DNA of 33,028 bases from NCBI GenBank assembly GCA_002327865.1, contig DCUQ01000010.1, forward strand, positions 32,608-65,635, in the 5' to 3' direction. Below are positions 32,334 through 33,028 of this stretch, piece by piece. The translations under genes and the position numbers were made by a program. Each line of letters starts with the position of its first letter. Position 1 is the first letter of the stretch. This stretch comes from Syntrophaceae bacterium UBA2210 (lineage in GTDB: Bacteria; Desulfobacterota; Syntrophia; Syntrophales; UBA2210). A model generated the notes under the pieces. The model saw nothing but the letters and a program-made list of their open reading frames with translations. It had not been told where the DNA came from and searched no databases.

Positions 32334-33028
32334 ATGCCGGATATAAGCATCATTATCCCCGCGTATCGAGAAGAAGCAGTAATTTCAAGCGTTATAACAG
32401 ATATACGCCGGGTAATGGACACAACAGGTCATCGGTACGAAATCATAGTAATCGATGACGGTTCGGACGATGAAACGGCCGCGAAAGCGGAAAAAGCCGG
32501 TGCCCGTCTGATCAGGCATCCTTACAATATCGGTAACGGGGCCGCGGTAAAAACCGGGATCAGAAACGCGAATGGGAAAATCCTTGTTATGCTTGACGGA
32601 GACGGCCAGCATTCACCAGAAGATATCCCCCGCCTGCTGGAAAAGATGGATGCTTACGACATGGCTGTCGGAGCTCGGACAAGCGATTCGGAAGCTTCTC
32701 TCCACAGAACCATGGCAAACAGGATCTATAACCGTTTCGCCACTTATATGTGCAAACGCAGGATCGAAGACCTGACATCGGGATTCAGGGCGATAAAAAG
32801 GGATATTGCCCGCCAGTTTGTATCCCTCCTGCCCAATACCTTCTCCTATCCGACAACCATCACCATGGCAGTGGTCCGTTCGGGATACAGTCTCGCGTAT
32901 GTCCCGATAAAAGCAACCCGCCGGACAGGTAAAAGCAAAATAAACCCGGTAAAAGACGGCTCGCGTTTTCTTCTGATTATAATCAAGATAGCGACCCTGT
33001 TCTCACCCATGCGGGTATTCCTTCCCGT
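32334..33028 (+). CDS. family-2 glycosyltransferase, DPM1/DPG-synthase-like (partial)
   Basis: 231 codons open to the window edge; the 3' end lies outside. PDISIIIPAYREEAVISSV is the GT-A start, IDDGSDDET (40-48) binds nucleotide sugar, LDGDGQHSPED holds the D-x-D (D88, D90) metal site, and DLTSGFRAIKR and TGKSKINPVKDG are typical of dolichol/polyprenyl-phosphate sugar transferases. Hydrophobic residues begin near the cut (FLLIIIKIATLFSP), so a membrane segment probably follows. It likely transfers a sugar to polyprenyl phosphate for envelope glycan synthesis. The ATG at 32334 has only a weak ribosome site. It is the only plus-strand gene in the window and is divergent from the ATPase gene. 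Confidence 0.9.
   Translation, partial: MPDISIIIPAYREEAVISSVITDIRRVMDTTGHRYEIIVIDDGSDDETAAKAEKAGARLIRHPYNIGNGAAVKTGIRNANGKILVMLDGDGQHSPEDIPRLLEKMDAYDMAVGARTSDSEASLHRTMANRIYNRFATYMCKRRIEDLTSGFRAIKRDIARQFVSLLPNTFSYPTTITMAVVRSGYSLAYVPIKATRRTGKSKINPVKDGSRFLLIIIKIATLFSPMRVFLP

Overview
The window is a chromosomal segment from a Gram-negative bacterium, most likely a member of the Desulfobacterota (the former Deltaproteobacteria) or a close relative. This placement is inferred from gene order, not from a marker gene. The evidence is the chain xerC-hslV-hslU-argB-argD-argF-argG-argH-lipoprotein-lysA-dapA-dapB, the chain CCA-type transferase/trpS-scpA-scpB-rluB, type IV pilin genes with a sigma-54 promoter, and dispersed short repeats whose core is a 'GGATTCCGG...CCGGAATGACG' inverted repeat. 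Base composition is moderate. Every gene from 30.6 kb down to 0.15 kb lies on the minus strand. Only the partial glycosyltransferase at the right edge is on the plus strand.

Reading along the minus strand (right to left):
(1) 30.0-32.0 kb: a DUF4143-type AAA+ ATPase flanked by 64-bp direct repeats that look like remnants of one unknown gene, then an ECF sigma factor.
(2) 22.2-29.6 kb: a small membrane protein, two minor prepilins (FimT/GspH-like and PilV/GspI-like), a 1078-residue protein that appears to be a PilW-like prepilin fused to a PilX/GspK-like protein, a two-domain membrane enzyme (Lgt-like transferase plus CPBP intramembrane protease), a tiny coupled ORF, and a major pilin gene pilA with its own sigma-54 promoter and strong terminator.
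(3) 17.0-21.9 kb: HU, a CCA/A-adding nucleotidyltransferase, trpS (with Fe-S-type cysteines), scpA, scpB, an rluB-like pseudouridine synthase and an IHF-beta/HU-like protein with a terminator.
(4) 0.15-16.6 kb: one long run of genes: miaB, a bifunctional-nuclease family gene, xerC, hslV, hslU, argB, argD, argF, argG, argH, an LptM-like lipoprotein, lysA, dapA, dapB, folK, a small YHS/TRASH-like membrane protein, a transaldolase and pgsA. It contains the arginine steps from N-acetylglutamate onward (lacking argC and the deacetylase or ArgJ step), three lysine/DAP genes, the HslUV protease, and single steps of folate and phospholipid synthesis.

The core-metabolism part is conventional. The unusual material is in the pilus/membrane module at 22-30 kb (fused Lgt-CPBP enzyme, fused double prepilin, adjoining ECF sigma factor). 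The rest of it lies in the repeats: a 117-bp two-hairpin repeat that supplies the stop codons of two genes, two kinds of MITE-like elements, and the repeats around the ATPase gene. No tRNA, rRNA, CRISPR array or complete insertion sequence was found.
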